Origin: Chitinophagaceae bacterium
GTDB lineage: Bacteria > Bacteroidota > Bacteroidia > Chitinophagales > Chitinophagaceae
Assembly (NCBI GenBank): GCA_947446645.1
Contig: CANFHA010000008.1
Span: 62,001-126,000 of the forward strand
DNA length: 64,000 nucleotides
Reading direction: 5' to 3'
Under the pieces are notes generated by a model that did not search any database, was not told where the DNA came from, and worked only from the letters and a program-made list of their open reading frames with translations. A program made the translations under genes and the position numbers. Below are positions 43,379 to 53,363 of the stretch, one piece after another (the first letter of the stretch is position 1; each line of letters starts with the position of its first letter).

Positions 43379-45947
43379 TTACTTGTCTATTTTTGTTACC
43401 TGCTTTGATTTTACTTTCCTTCCACTGGCATCATACACGGTCAGCAGGTATACCCCGGCGGGTAAGCTGCTCATATCCAGGCTGTTGGTATTTTCCGCTA
43501 ACAGCACCACCCTGCCGTCTGCCGTCGCTACCCGCACCGTTGTTTTATCGCACCATATTACATATTCAGTGCCCCACACCGGGTTTGGGTACAGCTCCAG
43601 GTCATCTGGCAAGCAGCCCGGGTAGTTATAGGGCTGCGATGCCACACGACACCCGAGCGAACTGGTTACTACAACGCCGTATTCACCGCTGCCCGTTACC
43701 GTGAAAGAATCGGATATTGCTCCGGCCACAGCGGTACCGCCCATAATCCACTGATAACCGGCATAACTGTCTTGTCTCCATAAAACGTTTTCTTTGCGTC
43801 TGATTGCCGGCACTTCAGGTAATGGGTTCACAGTTATCTCCATGGCGGCCATTGCTATGCCACATGTATTGCTGATGCTATACCGTATGCTATCCGCACC
43901 GGGCGACACGCCCAATACAATTCCGGTCTGCAGGTCCACCGTTGCTATTACCTCAAAGTCTGAGCTCCAGGTACCGAGTACCAGGCCTCCGTCCATAGCC
44001 ACCTGGGCACCTACGCACACATTGCCAGGCCCCGATATAACCGGCAGCTGTGGGAAGGTATCAACATGTACAATAAAGAAGGTGGTATCAGCACAGGCAG
44101 CATTGCTCACTACATACAATATTTCACCGATTCCGGGATCTTCGGCCGTTACTTTACCCTCATTTACGGTAGCTACTGCATTTACGCTGGCCCATATACC
44201 TCCGGCTTTAGCATCTGTGAGTATTAATGTGTCGCCAATACAAACTGAAGATGAACCTGTTATAGAGCCGGCATCTGGTACGGCATATACCTGTATCACG
44301 CTTATGGCGGTATCTGCACTGCAGCCATTGCTTATCGTATACAGCACCGTGTCCACACCTGGGGATGCACCAGTTACAGTGGCAATATTACCGCTGGCTG
44401 AAAGATGAAGACTGGTGTTACTACAGGCCCATGTGCCCCCCATAAGGTTGTCACTGAGCGAAATTGCCGCCCCCACGCAAGTAGCATCTGTACCGCTTAT
44501 TCTACCTGCACTGGTTATGATCGGTGATACAGAGATAGTCACTATGGTAGTATCTGCCAGCGCTCCATTTGTTACGCGCACCGTAAAATTATCGCTGCCC
44601 AGGTAACTTGCTGCCGGTCTGTATGACATATCGTGCGGCACCAGGCTATTGCCGGTAGATAGCGTATCGTAAGACGCATCAAGATCGCCATGCAGCGGTG
44701 CAGTAACTACACTCCAGCTGTCCGACACCCCTGCTGTATAATCTCTGATGGCCAAAGCAGTATCAAGTGATCGTAGCAGGTCCTGGCAGGCGTTCAGGGT
44801 TTGGTTGTGCCCGTGCGTAAAAGATAATAGTGGTGTCAGCCGGACTTTACGGACCCGTACATTATCAAGGTCAGCAATATAGATGCCGCCATTGTCATCT
44901 CCGCACACTGATAGAGGGCGGTAAAGAAGTGCGTTCACGGCAAGCCCTTCGTCACCTCCAAAAGCAGCAGTGCCCGCGCCAGCCATTGTACCTATAGTGC
45001 CACCTGCACTCACCTTTCTTATGCGATTGTTTTTACAGTCGGCAATAAACAGTTCACCGCTGCCATTTACGTATGCGCCTGTAGGCAGGTTTAGCTTAGC
45101 GGCAGTGGCAGCACTGCCATCTCCGGCATAGCCGTTCCCCGCCACAGTTACTATTAGCCCACCGGCAGCCGGATCGGCCCTGCGGATACGGTTATTCCAG
45201 GCATCGCATATATACACATAGCCTGCCGCATCCGTTGCGATACCCCATATTATTTTAAGCTGGGCTGCAGTAGCCGGGCCTCCGTCTCCACTGAACCCAC
45301 TTGCACCATTGCCGGCAATGGTGCTGATGATGCCTGAAGTGCTCACTTTGCGCACACGGTAGTTGTTAGCATCACCTATGTAGATGTTGCCCGCACCGTC
45401 TACGGCAATGCCGATTGGATTATTCAGTTTGGCGTCCGTTGCAGGCCCGCCATCGCCGTAAAAACCCGCCACACCGCTGCCGGCTACCGTGCTGACAATG
45501 CCGGAAGTATTTATTTTGCGTATTCGGTTATTCGTCTGGTCGGCTACGTATACGTTGCCCGAAGCATCGACAGCAAGCCCCCAGTTAGAACTAAGCTGAG
45601 CAGCTGTAGCGGCAATACCATCGCCATTGAAACCCGGAGTGCCCGTGCCTGCGATGGTAGTTATAATGCCACTGGTATTTACCTTCCGGATGCAATTGTT
45701 CAACTGGTCACTGATGTAGATGTTGCCCGCAGCATCTACCGCTACGCAACCTGGTGAATCAAGGGCTGCAGCGGTTGCAGGGCCATTGTCGCCATAATAT
45801 CCTGTAAGGCCATTGCCGGCCACCGTGTTTATTACTTGTGCACGAACATAAAGACCAGGAAGTGTGAGCAAGGCTATAAAAAATGTAGTCAATACCCATC
45901 GTACGACAGGTATTGACTACATTTTTTCCAGAGGAAAATAGTTTCAC
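43379..45947 (-). CDS. NHL-repeat T9SS-sorted secreted protein, paralogous to the upstream-numbered neighbour; N-terminus possibly frameshifted
   Basis: AGNGLTGYYGDNGPATAAALDSPGCVAVDAAGNIYISDQLNNCIRKVNTSG repeats; LYPNPVWGTEYVIW C-term; called ORF begins 45892 without ATG while MKLFSSGKNVVNTCRTM lies in the adjacent frame. Confidence 0.75.
45878..45927. repeat. perfect 19-bp inverted repeat, 12-nt loop
   Basis: AAAAAATGTAGTCAATACC-catcgtacgaca-GGTATTGACTACATTTTTT. Confidence 0.9.
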
Positions 45948-46011
45948 CAGGTTTTTTATAGTTTACGGGTTTGGCTTGGTGATAGGTTTATAGGGAAATT
46001 AGTAAATAAAG

Positions 46012-47578
46012 CTACTTAATAAACTTATAGCCTGCTGATAGACGGAAATAAACCGAAGACAGCGGGGCATTCACATCATAGTTACCTACTATGTTGCGGT
46101 TGACTATACTTTGCTCCATGAGCGCATCAAAAAGCCATCTGTGTGTTACTTCATACGTGAAGCCCAGCATGTAACCCACATTCAGCCGGCCAGCTGTTGA
46201 CACCTGGTAAGCGGGCCCATTGTAGTTGGATATAGGGTTTCCGGAATATTGGATACCAGGCCCAACCGGAGTAGTTACCGGTAACACAGGCGTGACTTCG
46301 GAAAAGTCTAGCGACCGTGTAACATCATGTTTTGTAAACGTATTCTCTTTAATACCCGTGAGTTTATTGTATGTGAAATTAGCACCACCATATACCGATA
46401 GCTTTTTACCAAGTTTGTACTTCACCAGTATGGGCAGTTCCAGCTCCAGGTAAGCTCCACCAGTCTTATATGACTTTATGATAGAATCATAAGTAGCAGT
46501 GTACGTGTAATTCGTGGTATAGGAGATGGTGTCAACTGTGCTGCCTATTACAGCCACGTTTGGTGTGCTGGCTCCGTTTTGCTTTGTTTGTCCACCCTCA
46601 ATCACTTTGTAGTAGGTTTGGTTATTGCCTATGCTGCGGGTGCTAAGCTGTGCATATTTTATTGCCGGCTGGGTCATCAGTGCAACTTTTGGGGAAAGGT
46701 TGTATTGCAGGTAAGGCGAAATGACATACTTTGATGCCGCGTTGCTATTAGTTCCTCTTTCATAGCCGGCCTTCATTCCAAGTTCTATCCTGTTGAACAA
46801 TGGCTTTGCAGCTGTTGCTATTTTGTCCTTTTTCGCCGCCTTAGTTTTTGCAACTTCTTTCTTTTGAAGTTGTATTGGCCTTTCCTGTTTGTTCACAGCC
46901 AGATCTTCGTTTTGGGCACCAGCATCTACTTTTTTATTGCTATTCTGATCGCCATTACCGGACGTTTCTTCAATTTGTTCAGATAGCTTCCCTGCCTTAG
47001 CTTTTCCATTCTGTTTGTCGTTCTGCTTAGCATGACCGTTTACAGACACGTTATTCTTTGTAGTTGCCGACTTACTGCGGCTACCGTTCCACTTTTGCTG
47101 ACGTGTGTCTGCGTCTTTGCTGGTAGCTGCCTTTGCTATTAGCTTTTTATCTGCAGGCGTAGCATGAGTTCCTGCGCTTGCGTTATCCGCAGCAGTAGCC
47201 GGTACATTTCGCCGTGCTCCCGTTTACTGATAGCGGCGCCGAAATGGCGTCGCCATTGGCTACTTTGCCACCTTCGGTAGTTGTGGTATTTACAGCCTGT
47301 TGCACAGGGGCTTTAGCTGCAATACTGAGCTCCGTGTTACCAGCGTTCTGGTGGCCTTTGTTCCCCAGTATTTTCTTTACGACGGGTATGCTCAGCACCG
47401 CGACCAATGATACCATGGCTATATGCCCACCCCAACGAAAGGATGGCTTTGGTGCTGAGGGGATCAATCCATCAAGCTGTTTATCCAGTGCCTCCCATAC
47501 GTCAGGTGGAGGTGTCTCCCGGTACCTGCCCAACTTTTCCCTGAAAAAGTCGTCGATATGTTTCAAATAGTTTTTCAC
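46012..47578 (-). CDS. putative dual-membrane-spanning anti-sigma-like protein (cytoplasmic N-term, TM, disordered linker, C-terminal OM beta-barrel); interrupted by apparent 1-nt frameshift near 47219-47221
   Basis: N part (47183-47578): MKNYLKHIDDFFREKLGRYRETPPPDVWEALDKQLDG...HIAMVSLVAVLSIPVVKKIL; C part (46012-47049): charged linker then barrel ending SSVYFRLSAGYKFIK; removing one G of GGG joins ...SVNG|ARRNVPATAADNASAGTHATPADKKLIAKAATSKDADTRQQKWNGSRSKSATTKNNVSVNGHAKQN. Confidence 0.7.
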
Positions 47579-47589
47579 ACGCGCTCCAT

Positions 47590-48210
47590 TTACTTTATCA
47601 ATGCATTTATCTTTTCTTTCAGTCTTCTGCGGGCATCATTGAGGTGCCAACGGCAGTTATTCTGGTTTATATTCAGTATTTCTGCTATTTCCTTATGCGA
47701 ATAATTTTCAAAAACAAACAGGTTAAAAACCTCCCGCTGTGCATCGGGCAGGGTAGCTACTATTTTCAATAGTTCCTTATGCGACAGGTCTTCCACTGAT
47801 CCGTTGCATGACAAAATTAATGGCTTCACCGCTATGGGCCGGGTGTGCTGGTACATATACCGGAGCTTGTAGATGCGCTGTGTATCATGAAACCTTGCAT
47901 ATTCCTCTGAATTAGTGAACTGGAACCGCATGCTTACTTCTTCGTCGGTTGTTAGCTGCTCCTTTGCCTGTATTTTCAAGGCAATCATGTGCGGCGAGAT
48001 CAGATCTGCCTGGCTCACCAGCAGCAAAATGTGGAAGGCAGCATCTGCATCAATGAATACATAGGTTTCAAAAATGAGAATATTGAAATCGGTGTAGGCC
48101 ATGTCCACAAACTGCTCTACACGCTTTGTTACGAAGTCAAGGTTCTGACTTACAATCCTTTGCAACCTTGCCTCTTCATCTTCCACAAACTCATCGGTGG
48201 GCATCTTCAC
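47590..48210 (-). CDS. sigma-70 region-4-like regulator with divergent N-terminal half
   Basis: C-term LPDAQREVFNLFVFENYSHKEIAEILNINQNNCRWHLNDARRRLKEKI is sigma4-like; typical region 2 not recognised; frame open upstream to about 48303 without ATG. Confidence 0.75.
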   Translation of the reverse strand: MKMPTDEFVEDEEARLQRIVSQNLDFVTKRVEQFVDMAYTDFNILIFETYVFIDADAAFHILLLVSQADLISPHMIALKIQAKEQLTTDEEVSMRFQFTNSEEYARFHDTQRIYKLRYMYQHTRPIAVKPLILSCNGSVEDLSHKELLKIVATLPDAQREVFNLFVFENYSHKEIAEILNINQNNCRWHLNDARRRLKEKINALIK

Positions 48211-48384
48211 TTCTTCTGCTACTGTCCAGCCTGCTGGTGGGGTAATATGGCTTAAGATATTGTCTGAAACTTCTTCTATCCTGATATGCGAAATAGTGTA
48301 TGGTTATTTAAGTTTGTTAAAAAGCTTATAAAACCATGCCAGTATTCAGCGCAGGAACTGAGTGAGCAGGATAGGAACAACCAG

Positions 48385-49929
48385 CTATTCGTATTCTAAC
48401 GCGTATAAAGCGTTGTCCTGAAAAATGTAGCTGACCAGTCCGTCAGGGCGCGTCAGTACAAAATTTGTGAAGGCCCGGGCCGGGGTCGCGGCCCGCAGAG
48501 GGATAGGTGCCCACTCCGTAAAATCAGCATCGATTGAGGTCTTCATCCCTGCAGTGTAGTACCGGCCATACATTATCAGTTGACTATGTTTCCGGGTGCC
48601 GTACACGCTTCGCTCGGTATAGTCAATAGACGGAGACATAATACTTCCCTTTCGCGGCTCATAGTATTGTGTTATTACACAGCCTCCATGCATCACTTTG
48701 AGCACTCGGTTCTCATTGGGATCGTAGGTGGTTGTATCTGCTGCCGGCAGATAGGCTATATCATATTTGCACATAAACGGCCCTTTGCGGTCGTTGCCAT
48801 ACTGGTATAGCGTGAGCGGATTTCGGTTATTCGGCATAGCCAGCTGAGCCCAGGTGCGGCAGTTGGCGTCCACGACCCATTCTTCCTTCCAGTCAAATGC
48901 TGATGCTGGCTTACCAGTGGCAAGAAACTTCCGGGTTTTATAGTCATAATCCATTCTCCTGTTAACCACGCCCTCAGTACTACGAGTAAGAACAGTTACC
49001 TGATCTTTAGCAGATAGCCACTTGTAAACCTGCGGTAATCGCAGTGCAGGATATTTAACTGCATACAGGTTACTATCTCTTAGTATAGAGGTAAGGGATA
49101 CCTGGGTGTAGCGATAGGTCGTTGCAACGGTGTTACTGCTACCGAGCGAGGAGTCGTAGATCCGTTCTAACCTGCCGTTGGGGTCATATTCATATTTAAA
49201 GATCCGCTGGTTTGGCTCATAGTTGTTACAATTGTTAGCTATTGATCTATAGTCCGATTCAAGACTGGCCAACAATCCATTTTCATTAAAGACATACCTA
49301 TTGTACCACTTGGTGTTGATATTGAGCCTGCCTTTTATCTTTCCACAATAGGTGCTTGAGTAGCCCGGGTTTTCAAAATGGCTATGACCTGTGCCTGTGA
49401 CACCGATACTCACAAGTTTGCCGCCATTGCGCTGATAACCATAAGAGACAGTATCATTGCCTGCAGTTCCAGCCACTGAATCAACAGCAATCGTATTCTT
49501 TCTTAGCAGAAAGCCATCACTGTCATAATCCAGGAAGCCTTGCTCCAGCACTTTTGCCTGTGCCATAATGCTATCAAGCAACAACCCCATTCTTACAGGT
49601 AGTGTATCATCTATAAATGATGCAATTTCCGGGTAGCGCACTATATCCACCTTTTTAAATCTTACGTGATGATAACCAGTTGCGGCTATATCATTGTACC
49701 TGAGCAGCGGCAACAAACTATTTGTGAAAGAGCTTGTGTTCGTATCCCGGCTTTCCTGTGGGTTACGTGAGTAGTCTCCTAAGTAATTGCTGAGCAATCC
49801 GGTTACGTGCAGCCTTATGATCAGGCTGTCTTCCCAGCCCGCAATATAAAAAGGGCGTGCCTGTTGGCAGTAAACGGAAATTGGCAACAGCAAAACCAAT
49901 AGCAAAAGCCTGTAGAACCCGGGATACAT
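48385..49929 (-). CDS. hypothetical secreted protein with YD-like segments
   Basis: signal peptide MYPGFYRLLLLVLLLPISVYCQQ; YKYEYDPNGRLERIYD-like segments. Confidence 0.55.
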   Translation of the reverse strand: MYPGFYRLLLLVLLLPISVYCQQARPFYIAGWEDSLIIRLHVTGLLSNYLGDYSRNPQESRDTNTSSFTNSLLPLLRYNDIAATGYHHVRFKKVDIVRYPEIASFIDDTLPVRMGLLLDSIMAQAKVLEQGFLDYDSDGFLLRKNTIAVDSVAGTAGNDTVSYGYQRNGGKLVSIGVTGTGHSHFENPGYSSTYCGKIKGRLNINTKWYNRYVFNENGLLASLESDYRSIANNCNNYEPNQRIFKYEYDPNGRLERIYDSSLGSSNTVATTYRYTQVSLTSILRDSNLYAVKYPALRLPQVYKWLSAKDQVTVLTRSTEGVVNRRMDYDYKTRKFLATGKPASAFDWKEEWVVDANCRTWAQLAMPNNRNPLTLYQYGNDRKGPFMCKYDIAYLPAADTTTYDPNENRVLKVMHGGCVITQYYEPRKGSIMSPSIDYTERSVYGTRKHSQLIMYGRYYTAGMKTSIDADFTEWAPIPLRAATPARAFTNFVLTRPDGLVSYIFQDNALYALEYE

Positions 49930-49954
49930 TCCAAACAAAGGTAGGGCACGTGAC

Positions 49955-51181
49955 TTATACCTCAGTATAAGCCAGAGACTTGCCAAATGTCTCTGAAAGC
50001 AGGGAGGCGGAGAGTATAGCCAGTCCCCACACGATGAAGCCAGTGACCATAAGACCGCCGGTAAGATCGAGATGAAAAACGCGCTCAAAAAACTGGTGCA
50101 GCGGGATAAGCAGCACCAGCGCTCCACGCATGAAGTTAGTTACCGTAGCTGTAACCGTTACCCGCAGATTAGTACCAAAATGCTCTGCGGTGCTTGTAAC
50201 AAACACTGAAAGATAGCCGCAGCCAAGGCCCATAAAGAAGGAGGTAATACTCAGTTGCTCTCCCTTGCCTATGCTTACGAAATGGCATATTGTTGCTACC
50301 ACGCCCATAGCCATAAACGCCAGTAGTATTTTCTTCCGGCTCCTGAATACCTGGCTCAGTATGCCGCTGGAAAGATCGCCTGCGGATATACCCACCTGGA
50401 ACAGAATGAAGCACGTAGAGAGCTTCAGCCCGACTATGTGGTGCGCTTTGGCGATCTCAGGTGAAAGGGTAATGAGCAAGCCTACGCTGTACCATATAGG
50501 AACACCCATAAGTATGCAGGCTACATATTTCAACGCCCTCTTCCGAGAGGAGAACAAAATCAATAACGATCCTCTTTTCTCGCCCAGTGTTTTTGCCTCC
50601 ATAAACATTGACGACTCAAATGAACGCAGACGCAGCACCAGCAATATACCACCTGCTATACCGGCGGCCATAAATGCATGCCGCCATGGCAACACATCGC
50701 CGATGAGCCCGGCGGTTACTGCACCAAGGGCACCGAGTGTAGCTACCAGTATAGTACCATAGCCACGCCGCTCTATGGACATACTCTCAGATACCAGCGT
50801 GATGCCTGAGCCAAGCTCACCGGCAAGCCCAACACCAGCAAGCAATCGAATGACTGCATAGGTATTGACATCGTGCACATAGGCGTTGGCAAAATTGGCG
50901 AGGGAGTAGAGAAGTATAGACCCGTACAGTACAGTTACACGTCCCTTCTTATCCGCTATTATACCGGTAATGATACCGCCTATCATCATACCAGCCATCT
51001 GTATAGAAAGTAACTTCTCGCCCGCAGTGGTGAGCTCAGTACCAGATAAACCAAGATCCCTTAGCGAAGGAATTCGGTATACATTGAACAGGAAGAGATC
51101 AAAGGCATCTATAAAGAAGCCAATGCCTGCGACAAGCACAGCAATGTTGAATGGCGAGTGGTATATTTTATCGGTGTTCAA
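49955..51181 (-). CDS. MFS transporter
   Basis: about 12 TM; GFFIDAFDLFLFNVYRI...GGIITGIIADKKGRVTVLYGSILLYS...LLAGVGLAGELGSGITLVSESM. Confidence 0.92.
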   Translation of the reverse strand: MNTDKIYHSPFNIAVLVAGIGFFIDAFDLFLFNVYRIPSLRDLGLSGTELTTAGEKLLSIQMAGMMIGGIITGIIADKKGRVTVLYGSILLYSLANFANAYVHDVNTYAVIRLLAGVGLAGELGSGITLVSESMSIERRGYGTILVATLGALGAVTAGLIGDVLPWRHAFMAAGIAGGILLVLRLRSFESSMFMEAKTLGEKRGSLLILFSSRKRALKYVACILMGVPIWYSVGLLITLSPEIAKAHHIVGLKLSTCFILFQVGISAGDLSSGILSQVFRSRKKILLAFMAMGVVATICHFVSIGKGEQLSITSFFMGLGCGYLSVFVTSTAEHFGTNLRVTVTATVTNFMRGALVLLIPLHQFFERVFHLDLTGGLMVTGFIVWGLAILSASLLSETFGKSLAYTEV

Positions 51182-51257
51182 GCAGTTCTTACTGATGAAT
51201 ATAACGGACTATCATAACTGCATACTGAACAATTGAATACAATCCCGAAGCTATGCA

Positions 51258-51782
51258 TTAACCCTGTACTGTTTTGAAGGAGGCAATAAACTTATCGGCG
51301 CTGATGGGTATCCCTGTTTTGAGACCAAAAATGGTAATTAGGGAATACTTGTATTTGTTTATCAGGTAGATGCGATCCTTGCCTGTGTACTCATCGGTAA
51401 CAAAAGTAAACTCGATGTAGGGAGTTGGGCCAAGATTGGTTTCCAGTGTGGTTACCTTAATGGCGTTCATGCCGGCTGTGGCACCATCGCGCTCGTTTTC
51501 CAGTATCTGCTTAATGGTCTGATCCTTGGGGTAGAATGTGCGCATGTCTATCCAGCCTGCCATGTACACTTCGCTCTCAGAGGCGGCGTAGGTAGCAATG
51601 TTTACTTTAAAGATAACACCATCGTCTGTGCGGTCGTCTTGCGAACTTTCTTCAGGGGTGCCGGGGAATTCTACAACAAAATGACCTTCAGCCGACGTAT
51701 ACTTTACCCCATCACCCTTAGGCCTGAAGCCGGAGAACAAAACCACAATTGCCAGCAGCGGAATAAATGCGAACCTTTTCAT
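51258..51782 (-). CDS. hypothetical secreted protein
   Basis: MKRFAFIPLLAIVVLFSGF signal; 174 aa. Confidence 0.6.
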   Translation of the reverse strand: MKRFAFIPLLAIVVLFSGFRPKGDGVKYTSAEGHFVVEFPGTPEESSQDDRTDDGVIFKVNIATYAASESEVYMAGWIDMRTFYPKDQTIKQILENERDGATAGMNAIKVTTLETNLGPTPYIEFTFVTDEYTGKDRIYLINKYKYSLITIFGLKTGIPISADKFIASFKTVQG

Positions 51783-52256
51783 GATACCCTGGTTAAACGG
51801 TTGAAAGAGAGAAAGTAACTGATTTCCTTATTTCAAAAATACATTAAATAACAAGATAGTGTTGTCGTCGCTCCGGGTATTTTAATTGCGCTTGCAGCAA
51901 TTGAACAACCGAGTGTAAATTTATTATTGCACAGATTGTGATTGAAAATCAACACTATAGCTCCGATTCTTTGCACACTTGTACAACTTTGAAATTGCGG
52001 GTTTCCGCGGGAAATTTCCGGTACCGGAAATTCAATTTTACGCAGATGCGATTGCGGATTTACTTCTGGTTTTTGCGGTTCAAAACAAGTGCTTCATCCT
52101 GTAAATAAGTTTACCTGCCGGCAATGTTTTTTCTCAAAATAAAATGGCTATGTTGCGTTTTAAAATACATTTTAAGACCACAATTAGTGTGCCGAAGTGG
52201 GTGGTGGCATGGATGAGATTTCCACAAATTTTGGGAGTGGGGAGGGTGGGCTTTGG

Positions 52257-52283
52257 GCGGGCTGTAAGGGACTACTTTCGAAC
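52257..52283. repeat. tRNA-3'-end-like repeat C
   Basis: gcgggctgtaagggactactttcgaac, near-identical to 53263-53289. Confidence 0.7.
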
Positions 52284-52489
52284 TTTTTTGTCGAGGATTT
52301 AAAGAATATTGAGAATTTTTAGATTGTGAGGAAAAGATTCTCAGTTAGTGTTTCGGAGGCGAACACTTTGGCATTTTTGTAACGCAACGACTATTCGCAT
52401 TTCAAGGACTCGTGACAGATTATTTTACAACTGCCGACAGTATACTTTAAACAGTAGTACGATATTGATATACCCCGTAATTTTGATAG

Positions 52490-53119
52490 ATGAGTACAAT
52501 GCCTACAAAAAACGAAGATCATAAACTACCTATTTCTTATGCTGTAGGCTATATGCTGAAAGTGATAAAATCAGGCAAGCGAATAAATAAATTTAAAGAT
52601 GAGTTTAATGCTATTAAGCACGGTGACTATGATATGTTCCTTGATTACATTAAGGAACCAGAGCCATTTATGGTGCAATGGAGCCGTGGTGTAATAAAAA
52701 CGGACAATTTTTCTCAGCGAGCTGGTGACTGCGATTTTGTAATGATGGTTAGGGCAGAACCTTCAATATCAAAGTTCTTAAAGACCTGCTTTGCAGAGTA
52801 TGGCAGTATTACGGATGCCGATCTTCCTGACCCAATTTTTATGAAGTGTGCAGCTTTTGAAATTTCCTTACGAAATCACAATAACAACATACGAGCTTCA
52901 AAAAACATTCCCTGGGAGAAAAAAGATTTGGTTGATGTGATAGACGAATTGTGTGTTTATAGGAATATCCCTGAAGCTGATAAAAACATACTACAGGATG
53001 GAAGAAAATTTCTCAATCGGATAAAGCATAAGCCAACCGCTACTTCTTGGTCTAATGGAATCACAAAGTTTAATGTGGCATGGACTGTACGAAACAAGTA
53101 TTTAATACAATTGGTATGA
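52490..53119 (+). CDS. hypothetical protein of accessory island
   Basis: 209-aa ORF, AT-rich relative to neighbours; no confident family. Confidence 0.6.
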   Translation: MSTMPTKNEDHKLPISYAVGYMLKVIKSGKRINKFKDEFNAIKHGDYDMFLDYIKEPEPFMVQWSRGVIKTDNFSQRAGDCDFVMMVRAEPSISKFLKTCFAEYGSITDADLPDPIFMKCAAFEISLRNHNNNIRASKNIPWEKKDLVDVIDELCVYRNIPEADKNILQDGRKFLNRIKHKPTATSWSNGITKFNVAWTVRNKYLIQLV

Positions 53120-53208
53120 CCAGTTTAGGCTTTTTTCGGTAAAGTATTTTAGTTATTGATATTTGGCTATATCCTCGTTGGCTCAAGTGTTTTCTTCTTG
53201 TAACGCCT

Positions 53209-53289
53209 AAGGGGACATTTCGAACGACAAAACCCGCTCCTCGCGCGGGTTTTCCTTTCAAGCGGGCTGTAAGGGACAACTTTCGAACT
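53209..53289. repeat. composite repeat B (aaggggacatttcgaac + hairpin + gcgggctgtaagggacaactttcgaac)
   Basis: shares layout with 54028-54103: aaggggaca-yttcRaacgacaaaacccgc...gcgggttt. Confidence 0.75.
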
Positions 53290-53363
53290 ATTTAATGGAG
53301 GATCTGAAGGCGATATATTATTTTCACCATGATTTTTTATAAAATTTCAAAGTTGATGCGATT

